Source: Lachnospiraceae bacterium (GTDB taxonomy: Bacteria > Bacillota > Clostridia > Lachnospirales > Lachnospiraceae). From it: a stretch of DNA of 64,000 nt. Positions 52,009 through 61,339 of this stretch are shown in pieces. How positions within the stretch are numbered: position 1 is the first letter of the stretch; every line of letters starts with the position of its first letter. The stretch is from positions 62,001 through 126,000 of the forward strand of contig JAFZOS010000065.1 in the NCBI GenBank assembly GCA_017550535.1, written 5' to 3'. The notes under the pieces are model-generated. The model was given only the letters and a program-made list of their open reading frames with translations, did not search any database and was not told the DNA's origin. The translations under genes and the position numbers were made by a program.

Positions 52009-52902
52009 TTATTGCCACTCCCTGTTTTTGATTCCCCTTACCATATTTGCAAAGAATCCCGTCATTCCATGTTTCCTGAACGTTCCTTCCGAAGCATTAT
52101 TCGTAAGCGTCATTGCCAGATTCTCAAACGCCCTCGCGCTCTTGGCATTCGGGTTGTCGATGGATATCGGGGTCTGCTGCATGACCGCCTTTACAAGCTG
52201 CTGATCTTCCGGCACATGTCCGAGATATCTTATCGGTATCTTTAAATACCTGCTCACCACAGCGTTAAGCTTGTTATACAGCTGCTGCCCCTCTTCCGGA
52301 CTCCTTACCTTGTTTGCTATGACCTTTATCGTTGTCATTTCCCTGTTAAACCTGACATGCCTGTTAAGAGCCTTTAGCAGTGAATATGAATCGGTTATGG
52401 ATGTCGGTTCCGGAGTTGTAACAAGAAGCACTTCGCCGCTTGCCACCAGGAACTCGATAACCGCATCCGAGATACCCGCCCCTGTGTCTATGATGATCAC
52501 ATCCGCAAGCATATCCAATTCCGCCAGGTTCTGGATAAGATAATTGATATAATCACGCCCCAGGTTTGTCAGTCCCGCGATACCGGATCCGCCGGATATA
52601 AAGCCTATGTCCATCGGCCCCTGGGTTATTATCTCCCTGATATTCTTCCCCTGATATATAAGATCACCCAGATTGTGCCTGGGTATGGCCCCAAACATAA
52701 CCTCTATGTTGGCAAGTCCGAAATCGGCGTCAAATATTATCACCCGCTGGCCCAGCCTCCTAAGCTGTACTGCCAGATTGATAGACACATTTGATTTGCC
52801 TACACCGCCCTTACCGCTTGTTACCGTTATGACCCTGGCTGTCGGGCGCTGTACCTGGGCATTCATCTTTATGATATTTCTAAGCTGTGATGCCTGATCC
52901 AT
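52009..52902 (-). CDS. flhG: MinD-like ATPase FlhG (YlxH)
   Basis: A 297-residue ParA/MinD-type ATPase that controls flagellar number and place. The deviant Walker A is VTSGKGGVGKSNVSINLA (about 28-45), followed by FDADFGLANIEVMFG and IIDTGAGI. An N-terminal QLRNIIKMNAQ segment may activate FlhF. It starts one base after flhF. Confidence 0.96.
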   Translation of the reverse strand: MDQASQLRNIIKMNAQVQRPTARVITVTSGKGGVGKSNVSINLAVQLRRLGQRVIIFDADFGLANIEVMFGAIPRHNLGDLIYQGKNIREIITQGPMDIGFISGGSGIAGLTNLGRDYINYLIQNLAELDMLADVIIIDTGAGISDAVIEFLVASGEVLLVTTPEPTSITDSYSLLKALNRHVRFNREMTTIKVIANKVRSPEEGQQLYNKLNAVVSRYLKIPIRYLGHVPEDQQLVKAVMQQTPISIDNPNAKSARAFENLAMTLTNNASEGTFRKHGMTGFFANMVRGIKNREWQ

Positions 52903-52903
52903 T

Positions 52904-54118
52904 TCATCTGCCTCCCAGCAGCTGCTTTACGGTATTCTGGGGACTGAACTGTTCAATGTCATCGGGAACATTCTGTCCGCAGGTTATATATGACATCTGC
53001 GCCCCGGTATGCTTCTTTAAGTTAAACAGATTACCCAAAGTCGTCGTCTCATCCAGCTTGGTGAATATAAGTTTGTAATCCGTCATTTCGGTATACGCAT
53101 CCGCAATACTTAAAAGATCCCGGTATTTTGTTGTGGCGCTCACAACAAGATAAACTTCTTTTTCGATTATCCCGTCAACGCAGTGCAGAAAATCTTTCAT
53201 GCTGTTCTTTTGCGCCTCGTTATGATGCGAATGTCCCGCGGTATCTACCAGGATGTAATCATAGTCCTTAAAATCATCAAGTGCTGTCTTGACCTCATCT
53301 TCGGTATATATTACCCGAAACGGCGCATCCAGGATATTTGCATATGTACGAAGCTGTTCGGCTGCAGCGATCCTGTATGTATCCGTTGTAAGCAGGGCAA
53401 CCTTTTTCTTATCATCGACATTCAGCCGGCTGGCTATCTTAGCTATAGTCGTTGTTTTACCTACACCTGTGGGCCCTATAAAAAATACAAGTTTTGCCCC
53501 CTCCGATGCGGGCGATATCGATGCGGGCTGACCGAACTGAAGAATCATCTTCTGATAAATGTTTGCAAGAAAGATATCTATACCCGATCCGGGTTTGCGG
53601 ATCTTGTCCAGCTCGTCTATTATCTCATTGGCATATTTTTCATCTACTTCATTATCTATCAGTGTGTTGTAGATAAGCTTAAAAAATGCCATCTGCTCGT
53701 CGGTGTCATTCTCGAAATCAACCTCACCGGCTTCCTTTTGCATCTGTTTTTCGATAAGCATATGAATGCTCTCGAGTTTTTCCTCAAGAGACTCAACGGA
53801 ATCGGCTTTTGCCGGTTTATCCAAAGAAGGCGCATCGTCGGCTATCACATCAAAACTCCTTTTTGCCGCCGCATCGTTTCCTGTGCTGCCGGCTTCCCTT
53901 TTCGATGTGGCCGCCGGTAATATCGGTTTATAGGATGTCCGCTCAGGTTCATCCTCAAGTGCTGCCGTAACTTCCGTAACGGGCTTTTTAAAGAAAGCAA
54001 ACAGGCCCTTTTTCTTGACAGTCCGAACGTTCATTATAACAACCGAAGCACCAAGTTCCTTTTTTGCAAGCTGTGTTGCTTCTTCTTCTGTTTTTCCCTG
54101 AAACTTCTTTATTATCAT
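52904..54118 (-). CDS. flhF: SRP-type GTPase FlhF
   Basis: A 404-residue GTPase that recruits the first flagellar components. An N-terminal B domain begins MIIKKFQGKTEEEATQLAKK; a disordered linker spans about 60-140; the G domain shows FIGPTGVGKTTTIAKI, TDTYRIAAAEQLRTYA, LVDTAGH and TKLDETTTLG. The ATG overlaps the flhA stop by one base (TAATG). Paired with FlhG. Confidence 0.95.
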   Translation of the reverse strand: MIIKKFQGKTEEEATQLAKKELGASVVIMNVRTVKKKGLFAFFKKPVTEVTAALEDEPERTSYKPILPAATSKREAGSTGNDAAAKRSFDVIADDAPSLDKPAKADSVESLEEKLESIHMLIEKQMQKEAGEVDFENDTDEQMAFFKLIYNTLIDNEVDEKYANEIIDELDKIRKPGSGIDIFLANIYQKMILQFGQPASISPASEGAKLVFFIGPTGVGKTTTIAKIASRLNVDDKKKVALLTTDTYRIAAAEQLRTYANILDAPFRVIYTEDEVKTALDDFKDYDYILVDTAGHSHHNEAQKNSMKDFLHCVDGIIEKEVYLVVSATTKYRDLLSIADAYTEMTDYKLIFTKLDETTTLGNLFNLKKHTGAQMSYITCGQNVPDDIEQFSPQNTVKQLLGGR

Positions 54119-56166
54119 TAAGCTGTTACCATCCCGACAGATTGTAATTCAACATTTGTATCCACTTCATTATACGAGATCACTATAAGATCACTGAAAG
54201 TATCCTCAGTAAGCTTCTTAAAATACATCCTTACGATCGGAGAAGTTACTATTATCGGACTCTTACCGAGTTTTTCCAGCTTGTCGGTCTCCGCCTTTAC
54301 CGAACCCAGTATAAGCCTTGTCCTTTCAGGATCGAGAGTCAGATAAGCTCCCTGCTCGGTCTGCTTGACACTGGCCATTATCTCCTGCTCAACCTTCGGA
54401 TCCAGCGTGACTACCTGAGTAGGTTCATTTGCAGGAAAATATTTCGATGATATTGCCCTCTTAAGGCTCTGCCTTACATACTCGGTAAGTATGTCCGTAT
54501 CCCTTGATACAACCGCATGATCTGCCAGCGTTTCGAATATTGTGAGCAGATCCCTGATGGAAATCCCTTCCTTTAACAGGTTCTGCAATACCTTCTGTAT
54601 CTCACCAAGTCCGAGAAGCTTCGGTGTGAGTTCATCGACAAGCGACGGATTTGATTCTTTAATATTGTTAACAAGGTTCTGAACATCCTGTCTGGTGAGC
54701 AGTTCGGCAATATGCTGCCTTATGACCTCTGTAAGGTGTGTTGCGATTATCGACGGCGGATCCACAACTGTATATCCGAGACTCTCGGCCCGTTCGCGCT
54801 GTGACTCCGTTATCCATGTTGCAGGCAGGTTAAATGAGGGCTCAAAAGTGGGAATTCCCGATATTTCCTCTTCAACATAACCGGGATTCATGGCCATATA
54901 ATGATCGAACAGGATCTCTCCTTCACTTACCTGTATGCCTTTTATCTTTATGATATATTGGTTTGGATTTAGCTGTATGTTATCCCTGAGTCGAATGATC
55001 GGGACCACGGTACCAAGTTCCAATGCCACCTGACGCCTTATCATTACAACCCTGTCAAGCAGATCACCGCCCTGATTGACATCAGCAAGCGGAATGATAC
55101 CGTAACCGAACTCAAGCTCTATAGGATCAACCTGAAGCAGGGATACAACATTCTCCGGTTTCCTTATCTCCTCAGCTTCAACCTCGCTTTCGTCAACTGC
55201 CGCTTCAACCTTTGCTTCCTCCAGTGTATTGGCAACCATGCGGCCGCAAACGATGAATATAGCTCCGAAGCCAACAAACAAAAGCAGGTTAAGAGGTGTA
55301 AATACACCGAGAAATGCCAGAATACCACCGGTGATATACAATGCCCTGGGCATACCAAACAGCTGCCTTACTATTATGCTTCCAAAGTCCGCTTCCTTGC
55401 CTCCCTTGGTTACAAGGATACCGGTTGACAGCGATATTACCAGCGAAGGGATCTGTGAAACAAGACCGTCACCGATAGTCAGGATTGCATATTTCTGAAG
55501 GGCATCCTGAAATGCAAGGCCTCCCCTGGTCATTCCCATTATAATGCCGCCCACGATATTTACCGCCGTTATGATAAGACCGGCTGTTGCGTCTCCCTTT
55601 ACATACTTTACCGCACCATCCATGGAACCGAAGAAGCTTGATTCTTCCTGGATCTTATCCCTTCGCTTTTTTGCTTCCTCATCGGTAATGGCTCCCGTAT
55701 TAAGGTCGGCATCTATTGCCATCTGTTTACCGGGCATGGCATCAAGCGTGAACCTTGCCGTAACTTCCGCAACTCGTTCGGAACCTTTGTTTATTACCAT
55801 GAACTGAACGATGATCAGTATGATAAATACGATGCTGCCCATTACCAGGTCACCGCCGCCGACGAAGCTTCCGAAAGTTTCAACGACGTTACCCGGAGAA
55901 CCGGTAGTAAGTATAAGCCTCGTTGAGGACACGTTCAGCGAAATACGGAAAAGGGTCGTGAACAGGAGCATGGTTGGATAAAATGACATATCCAGGACTT
56001 CCTTGGCAAACATCGAATTAAACATTATCGCAAAGGCGACAGACATATTAAGCGCAAGGCATATATCGAGAAGCTGTGAAGGTATAGGAATGATCAGGAA
56101 TACAAATGCGCACAGCAGATATAATGCCACGCCCAGATCAGCACGTCCTATCTTCAATCCTGTCAC
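54118..56166 (-). CDS. flhA: Flagellar export gate protein FlhA
   Basis: A 682-residue type III export component. About eight membrane helices occupy residues 10-320, with the conserved cytoplasmic loop AMPGKQMAIDADLNTGAI and RDKIQEESSFFGSMDGA; the C-terminal cytoplasmic ring domain (about 345-682) binds export chaperones. It lies between flhB and flhF, the standard order. Confidence 0.97.
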   Translation of the reverse strand: MTGLKIGRADLGVALYLLCAFVFLIIPIPSQLLDICLALNMSVAFAIMFNSMFAKEVLDMSFYPTMLLFTTLFRISLNVSSTRLILTTGSPGNVVETFGSFVGGGDLVMGSIVFIILIIVQFMVINKGSERVAEVTARFTLDAMPGKQMAIDADLNTGAITDEEAKKRRDKIQEESSFFGSMDGAVKYVKGDATAGLIITAVNIVGGIIMGMTRGGLAFQDALQKYAILTIGDGLVSQIPSLVISLSTGILVTKGGKEADFGSIIVRQLFGMPRALYITGGILAFLGVFTPLNLLLFVGFGAIFIVCGRMVANTLEEAKVEAAVDESEVEAEEIRKPENVVSLLQVDPIELEFGYGIIPLADVNQGGDLLDRVVMIRRQVALELGTVVPIIRLRDNIQLNPNQYIIKIKGIQVSEGEILFDHYMAMNPGYVEEEISGIPTFEPSFNLPATWITESQRERAESLGYTVVDPPSIIATHLTEVIRQHIAELLTRQDVQNLVNNIKESNPSLVDELTPKLLGLGEIQKVLQNLLKEGISIRDLLTIFETLADHAVVSRDTDILTEYVRQSLKRAISSKYFPANEPTQVVTLDPKVEQEIMASVKQTEQGAYLTLDPERTRLILGSVKAETDKLEKLGKSPIIVTSPIVRMYFKKLTEDTFSDLIVISYNEVDTNVELQSVGMVTA

Positions 56167-56198
56167 CTCCCCTCTTTCTTATTCCCCTTGGTATCCGT

Positions 56199-57308
56199 TT
56201 ATGCGGATTCGCGTCTGTTGTAGATGACTGCCATTATCTCCGCCACTGTGCTGTAGAGTTCCTGTGGTATCTGTGCTCCCAGATCCACGTTATAATACAG
56301 CATCCTTGCCAGCGGTTTGTTCTCGACTATATCAATATCAAGCTTCTCAGCTTCTTCCCTTATCCGTGCAGCCAGGAAATCCTCGCCCTTGGCTATCACG
56401 TATGGAGCCGGAGCAACCTGCGGATCATATTTCAGTGCCACCGCGAAATGCGTAGGGTTCGTGATGACAACATCTGCCTTGGGAATATCCTGCATCATAC
56501 GCCTTCTTGATGCCTCCTGCATCCTCTGACGCTGTTTTCCCTTTATCTGGGGATCTCCCTCAGCATTCTTCCACTCATCCTTGACTTCCTGTTTGGTCAT
56601 CTTTAAGTCTTCATTAAATTTATGACGCTGATATACATAATCAACAACGCCAATTACCAGATAAACGGCACATATCTTCAACGCCATGTTGATCACTATG
56701 TCACCGAACAGCTTAAGCGCGCCGATAAGCTCCATGTCATACAAAAGAAACAGCTGAGCGGCCTCATCCTTAAGCGTTGAATATGCCATATAACCTATAA
56801 TAAGCAGCTTGAGCAGCGACTTCAGCAATTCAACAAGCTTGTCTTTGCCAAACAGTTTCTTAAATCCGTTCAGAGGATTAAGCTTATTGAACTTGGGCTG
56901 AAGCGGCTTCGCCGTCGGTTTCCACTTGACCTGGACAAGATCTACAATAAATGCCACCAAAAATGCAACGGCCAGAAACGGAAGAAGCATCGTAAGTATC
57001 TTTGTGATGATCATATTCATCACCGATGCATAATCCCTGGCTATGATCCTTCCGTCGAATATTACTGTCATTTCGGGAATGCGTTTATATGCCATCGAAA
57101 ACACTTCCAGAAACGACGTGCCCAAAGTCCCTATAAAGACCTTAAGTACCAAAAACATACAGAACAGGGAGATGGCACCGTTAAGCTCCTTACTCTTGGC
57201 GACCTGGCCCTCTTTCCTTGCATCAGATTTCTTTTTATCGGTCGCCGGCTCGGTTTTTTCTCCTCCGGGACCTTCCTTGGCAAAATACTGCAGGTTGAGT
57301 TCAAACAT
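56199..57308 (-). CDS. flhB: Flagellar export substrate-specificity protein FlhB
   Basis: A 369-residue export gate protein. It begins MFELNLQYFAKEGPGGEKTE, then has four membrane helices (about 35-215) and a cytoplasmic domain with the autocleavage site NPTH (VVITNPTHFAVALKYD near 270). Cleavage there switches export from hook to filament proteins. I choose the ATG at 57308 because the long frame upstream to 57563 runs inside fliR and has no homology; GGGGT lies about 8 bases upstream. Confidence 0.96.
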   Translation of the reverse strand: MFELNLQYFAKEGPGGEKTEPATDKKKSDARKEGQVAKSKELNGAISLFCMFLVLKVFIGTLGTSFLEVFSMAYKRIPEMTVIFDGRIIARDYASVMNMIITKILTMLLPFLAVAFLVAFIVDLVQVKWKPTAKPLQPKFNKLNPLNGFKKLFGKDKLVELLKSLLKLLIIGYMAYSTLKDEAAQLFLLYDMELIGALKLFGDIVINMALKICAVYLVIGVVDYVYQRHKFNEDLKMTKQEVKDEWKNAEGDPQIKGKQRQRMQEASRRRMMQDIPKADVVITNPTHFAVALKYDPQVAPAPYVIAKGEDFLAARIREEAEKLDIDIVENKPLARMLYYNVDLGAQIPQELYSTVAEIMAVIYNRRESA

Positions 57309-57340
57309 ATCAATACCCCGGTATTTATTAAGGAAATTCC

Positions 57341-58123
57341 TTAAGTCATGCTCCTTATCATTGCCGTCATCATGACCCGCATCTCCCTGAATATAAATTC
57401 TGATGCACTCGGCAGGACGCCTATTGTTATCATGAGCACCGCAAGTCCCGCAAACAGTTTTATCTGTATTCCTACCGAAAACATATTGATCTGCGGTGCG
57501 GTTTTTACCAGTATGCCCAACACCGCATTTGTAAGCATTATCGTAGCCACTACAGGCAGGCATATCCTGAATGCAATGGAAACATAGTCATTTAAATACT
57601 GCATGATGACCGTCATTATCTTATCGGATGCAAATACAGGCCTTCCTATCGGTATCAGTGTGAAGGTCTCGACCATGGCCCTGATAAAATAGTGGTGCAG
57701 GTTCGTTGCCATCATAACAAGCATGATCGAATACTGATAAAGCACTCCGGTAAAACCGCTCTGCTCCCTTGTTGTCGGATCAAGGAGCGATACCATCGAT
57801 ATACCTATTTCCATATCCGCCAGACGGCCGGCCAGGTTTATGACAGAATTACATATATTCGCACCGAATCCTATGATAAGCCCCGCTATTGCTTCCTTAA
57901 GCACTAAAGCCGCGTAACCGTATACGGTACTGTATGCAGGGATATCGTGTATCGGCATTGATTCAAATACTATATAAGAGATAAAGAACGAAAAACCTGC
58001 CTTGAACCTCCTCGGGACATTGTTTACAGAAAAAAACGGTGCAGTCACCACAAAACAGCTGATCCTTACAAATATCAGCAGAAAAAACTCCAGATCTTCA
58101 TAAGTAAATGAAAAATCGATCAT
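57341..58123 (-). CDS. fliR: Flagellar export gate protein FliR
   Basis: A 260-residue membrane protein with about six hydrophobic helices. It begins FSFTYEDLEFFLLIFVRISC, and contains NVPRRFKAGFSFFISYIVF and LLDPTTREQSG. It forms the FliPQR export pore with FliP and FliQ. It follows fliQ by 3 bases. Confidence 0.95.
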   Translation of the reverse strand: MIDFSFTYEDLEFFLLIFVRISCFVVTAPFFSVNNVPRRFKAGFSFFISYIVFESMPIHDIPAYSTVYGYAALVLKEAIAGLIIGFGANICNSVINLAGRLADMEIGISMVSLLDPTTREQSGFTGVLYQYSIMLVMMATNLHHYFIRAMVETFTLIPIGRPVFASDKIMTVIMQYLNDYVSIAFRICLPVVATIMLTNAVLGILVKTAPQINMFSVGIQIKLFAGLAVLMITIGVLPSASEFIFREMRVMMTAMIRSMT

Positions 58124-58126
58124 AGC

Positions 58127-58396
58127 CTACTTGATATACAAAGAAAAATCGGACCAAAGATCTGTCATGAATCCGACCATGTTGTTAAGCATCCAGTTTC
58201 CGAGGATCATCAGCATTACAAATATTCCCACCAGCTTGGGAACAAAGGTCAGCGTCTGCTCCTGTATCGATGTAACCGTTTGGAAAATGCTGACCGAAAG
58301 ACCTATTATCAGCGAGATAAGCAGCATCGGTGCCGATGTAAGTATTATTGTATAAAGAGTCGTCCTGGTTATCTCAACAACATTATCAACAGTCAC
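58127..58396 (-). CDS. fliQ: Flagellar export gate protein FliQ
   Basis: An 89-residue protein with two membrane helices (about 15-40 and 55-75) and the family loop SIFQTVTSIQEQTLTFVPK. Part of the FliPQR pore, encoded between fliP and fliR. Confidence 0.96.
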   Translation of the reverse strand: MTVDNVVEITRTTLYTIILTSAPMLLISLIIGLSVSIFQTVTSIQEQTLTFVPKLVGIFVMLMILGNWMLNNMVGFMTDLWSDFSLYIK

Positions 58397-58414
58397 AAAA
58401 ATCCCTCCCCATCA

Positions 58415-59296
58415 TCAGTAGAAAGTCTTAACTAGGTTTCCTATCACAAGGCTCCATCCGTCCGCAAGTACAAACAGAAGTATCTTAAAAGGCATGGATA
58501 TGGTCGTCGGCGGAAGCATCATCATACCCATCGACATAAGTGTGGATGCCACCACCATATCTATAACAATGAATGGAATGTAAATTAAGAAACCGATTAT
58601 AAATGCAGTTCTTAACTCGCTTATCATAAATGCGGGAACCAGTACCCTTGTGGGAATGTCATCAATGTCATCCACGGTTTCTATACCGTCTATATCAAGG
58701 AAAAGACGTACGTCCTTCGTTTGGGTCTGCCCGTACATGAATTCCCGAAGCGGCTGTACTGCCGTATCCAAAAATTCAGCCTGACTTAACTCACCTGCCT
58801 CAAACGGCTTTACTGCCGTATCGTTTATCTGAGTTATTACAGGATTCATAATAAAAAAAGTCAGAAACAGAGACAACCCTATCAAAACCTGGTTCGGTGG
58901 CGCTGATTGGGTACCTAACGCTGATCTGACAAAATGCATTACGACCAAAATACGTGTGAAACTCGTCATCATAATGATGAGAGTCGGTGCAAGAGCGATC
59001 AGTGTCAGTGTAATGAGTATCCTGAGCGTCCCTGATAAATTGCCTTCACCATCCTGATAGGTCACGGTAAGATTGTTGGCTACATTAAGCTCCTTTAAAT
59101 CTTCCGCATCCTCGGCAGTACCCGGATCGTTAATCACAGTTCTGTTTTCATTTATTCCTTCGTCATCCGTGATCCCAAGTGCATCTACATTTGCGGCAAA
59201 AACCCTTTTCGGGATAAGCACCGCCATAAATATGCACAGAAGCAGGCAACCTATGATACACCCGGGCCTGCTTCTACCTAAAAAACATATATTCAT
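58415..59296 (-). CDS. fliP: Flagellar export gate protein FliP
   Basis: A 293-residue membrane protein. An N-terminal signal sequence (CIIGCLLLCIFMAVLIP) is followed by about 60 polar, acidic residues before the conserved helices begin at about 88; this outside segment is longer than in E. coli. Conserved parts are TSFTRILVVMHFVRSALG, PPNQVLIGLSLFLTFF and the end DGWSLVIGNLVKTF. The ATG overlaps the fliO stop as ATGA. Confidence 0.96.
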   Translation of the reverse strand: MNICFLGRSRPGCIIGCLLLCIFMAVLIPKRVFAANVDALGITDDEGINENRTVINDPGTAEDAEDLKELNVANNLTVTYQDGEGNLSGTLRILITLTLIALAPTLIIMMTSFTRILVVMHFVRSALGTQSAPPNQVLIGLSLFLTFFIMNPVITQINDTAVKPFEAGELSQAEFLDTAVQPLREFMYGQTQTKDVRLFLDIDGIETVDDIDDIPTRVLVPAFMISELRTAFIIGFLIYIPFIVIDMVVASTLMSMGMMMLPPTTISMPFKILLFVLADGWSLVIGNLVKTFY

Positions 59297-59673
59297 TGCT
59301 TATCGCCCCGTTTTGTTATCTTATCCCTGGCACAATCAAGTATCTGCTTAAAACGGTCATTAACAACGTGCTCGTTCCCACTTATGTCAAAGTCATCCTC
59401 CTTCAATTCGGAAATAAGACTTATATCGTCCTTGGCTACTGCGATCAAAAAATAACGCCTTCCAACCCTGACAATCTGAAGAAACCTGTTAGCGGTCACC
59501 CTGTACGTTTCGATAGCTTCGAAGTTCCTGCCTTGTCCCTGTGATTTCTGGTAATTTCCTATAAAACGCGTCGTCAAATACGTAACTGCCAATACAGCCA
59601 GAAATATCAGAAATACAGTTATAAACTGAGCAGCTCCTTCTACCGATCCCGACATGATCACCGTGGGCAACAT
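59293..59673 (-). CDS. fliO: Flagellar biosynthetic protein FliO
   Basis: A 126-residue protein with one membrane helix (about 17-37) and a small beta domain (FEAIETYRVTANRFLQIVRV, YFLIAVAKDDI). FliO/FliZ helps FliP assemble. It abuts the cheY stop (TAAATG). A later ATG (codon 7) is a possible alternative start. It overlaps fliP by 4 bases, supporting the call in spite of low conservation in the family. Confidence 0.88.
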   Translation of the reverse strand: MLPTVIMSGSVEGAAQFITVFLIFLAVLAVTYLTTRFIGNYQKSQGQGRNFEAIETYRVTANRFLQIVRVGRRYFLIAVAKDDISLISELKEDDFDISGNEHVVNDRFKQILDCARDKITKRGDKQ

Positions 59674-60036
59674 TTATCCGACAACCTTCTTAACGGCCTC
59701 AATAACACGATCCGCCTGGAACGGTTTAACAATGAAATCCTTTGCACCTGCCTGGATGGATTCTATAACCATCGCCTGCTGACCCATTGCCGAACACATT
59801 ATCACAAGTGCACTCGGATCATTCTCTTTGATCTTCTTTAAAGCCTGTATGCCGTCCATCTCAGGCATTGTGATGTCCATAAGAACAAGATCCGGCTTGA
59901 GCTCGTTATACTTCTCAACGGCACGGGCGCCGTTCTCAGCCTCACCTATAACATTGTAGCCGTTCTTGGTAAGGATGTCCTTGATCATCATTCTCATGAA
60001 AGCTGCGTCATCACTGATCAAAATATTCTTTGCCAT
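59674..60036 (-). CDS. cheY: Chemotaxis response regulator CheY
   Basis: A 120-residue single receiver domain. The acidic pocket is ISDDAAFMRMM, the phospho-acceptor D54 in LVLMDITMPEMDG, and the conserved lysine is in IVKPFQADRV. CheY-P binds FliM and FliY to change rotation. It lies between fliY and fliO, as in Bacillus. Confidence 0.96.
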   Translation of the reverse strand: MAKNILISDDAAFMRMMIKDILTKNGYNVIGEAENGARAVEKYNELKPDLVLMDITMPEMDGIQALKKIKENDPSALVIMCSAMGQQAMVIESIQAGAKDFIVKPFQADRVIEAVKKVVG

Positions 60037-60053
60037 TTTTCATTCTCCTAACT

Positions 60054-61334
60054 TTAATTTATTATTTCTGTTACTCTCACACCAAAGTTTTCTTCTATTA
60101 CCACAACCTCGCCCTTTGCGACAAGCTTGCCGTTTACCAGAACATCAACCGGTTCACCTGCTATCCTGTCAAGCTCGATAATGGTACCCGGAGCGAAATC
60201 CAGTATATCACTTATGGATTTCTGCGTCCTTCCCAGTTCAACCGTAACCTCAAGAGGAACATCTTTTATAAGTTCGATGTTTTCCTGACTCTGCATTGCA
60301 TTTACATCTGCAGAGAAGGGTTGGAACGAAGCCGGCTGAATATTTATGTTCGGCATGTTCATCTGAGGCTGCATGCCCATTCCCATGCCGGGCATCATAC
60401 CCATGCCCATGTTCATGTTCATGCCCATTCCCATTGCGGGTGCGGCACCCATGTTCATTCCTCCCGGCATGCCACCTCCCATGTCCATTGGCGGAGGTGC
60501 CGGCATTGCAGGCATCGGTGCCGGTCCGGGCGCCGGTGCGGGTGCCGGAGCAGGCGCAGGTGCCGGTTCTGGCTCGGGTTCTTTGTTCTCTATAAAGTAA
60601 CTGTACAGATCCTTGGCAAATTCCACAGGATACAGCTGCATGATCTTACTGTCTATAAGATCACCTATCTGCATCCTGAAAGTGATCTTAACGAACGTAT
60701 CCTGAAGGAAAGCCGAAACCTCATCAGCGGGATCGATGGACCCCAGCTCGACGAGCGATGCTTCGGGAGGACTTATATCGATCATCTTTCCCAGCATTGA
60801 CGAAAGCGAGGTTGCCGCAGAACCCATCATCTGGTTCATCGCCTCTGAGATCGCACTTAAATGCAGCTCTCCAAGTTCTCCGTCTGTACTGGTTCCGTCA
60901 CCGCCCATCATAAGATCGGTGATTATCTTAACGTCGTCTTCCTTAAGCACAAGAATATTGGTGCCTTCAAGACCGACGGTATATTTGATCTTAATGAATA
61001 CGCAGGGCCGTTCATAATCCTCAATTATCTGGCTCCATGTTGCGAGAGTGACAACCGGTGTTGTGATATTAACCTTCCGGTTTACCAGAGAATAAAGGGT
61101 GGTTGCCGATGTTCCCATGCTGATATTGGCAACCTCTCCGATCGCGTCTTTCTCAGCATCCGTAAGGAGGCTTTCATCGGGTGCCTGCGATCCGCCTTCC
61201 GCTGCCGCCGCCGGAGCGGGTTCGGCAGGTGCGGCTGGTTCTTCGGGTGCGGCTCCGCCTTCATCGGATCCGCCGCCATCCATCATGCCATTCAGCAGGG
61301 CATTTATCTCATCCTGCGACAGCATTCCATCCAT
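60054..61334 (-). CDS. fliY: Flagellar switch protein FliY (CheC-like plus FliN domain)
   Basis: A 426-residue C-ring protein. An N-terminal CheY-P-binding segment MLSQDEINALLN is followed by a Glu/Pro/Ala linker, a CheC-like domain (about 60-245) with both phosphatase helices (IGEVANISMGTS and AISEAMNQMMGS), a linker at about 250-340 that is first Pro/Ala-repeat and then very rich in Met and Gly, and a FliN/SpoA domain (about 345-426). It acts as switch component and CheY-P phosphatase. GGAGGAG is 8 bases before the ATG. It follows fliM by 5 bases. Confidence 0.95.
   Translation of the reverse strand: MDGMLSQDEINALLNGMMDGGGSDEGGAAPEEPAAPAEPAPAAAAEGGSQAPDESLLTDAEKDAIGEVANISMGTSATTLYSLVNRKVNITTPVVTLATWSQIIEDYERPCVFIKIKYTVGLEGTNILVLKEDDVKIITDLMMGGDGTSTDGELGELHLSAISEAMNQMMGSAATSLSSMLGKMIDISPPEASLVELGSIDPADEVSAFLQDTFVKITFRMQIGDLIDSKIMQLYPVEFAKDLYSYFIENKEPEPEPAPAPAPAPAPAPGPAPMPAMPAPPPMDMGGGMPGGMNMGAAPAMGMGMNMNMGMGMMPGMGMGMQPQMNMPNINIQPASFQPFSADVNAMQSQENIELIKDVPLEVTVELGRTQKSISDILDFAPGTIIELDRIAGEPVDVLVNGKLVAKGEVVVIEENFGVRVTEIIN
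60340..60590. repeat. Low-complexity Pro/Ala and Met/Gly codon repeats in fliY
   Basis: Repeats of GCxCCx (Pro-Ala) at about 60500-60590 change into ATG/GGx-rich repeats at about 60340-60500, encoding roughly twenty methionines within 50 residues. The opposite strand shows spurious His- and Gly-rich frames here. Confidence 0.8.
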
Positions 61335-61339
61335 ATCCG

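Noticed and set aside
57309-57563. 85-codon N-terminal extension of the FlhB frame
   Set aside because: It lies within fliR, has no membrane-protein character or homology, and the ATG at 57308 gives the standard FlhB start.
60296-60800. Plus-strand frames rich in His, Cys or Gly opposite fliY
   Set aside because: They mirror the Met/Gly and Pro/Ala codon repeats of fliY and lack start signals.
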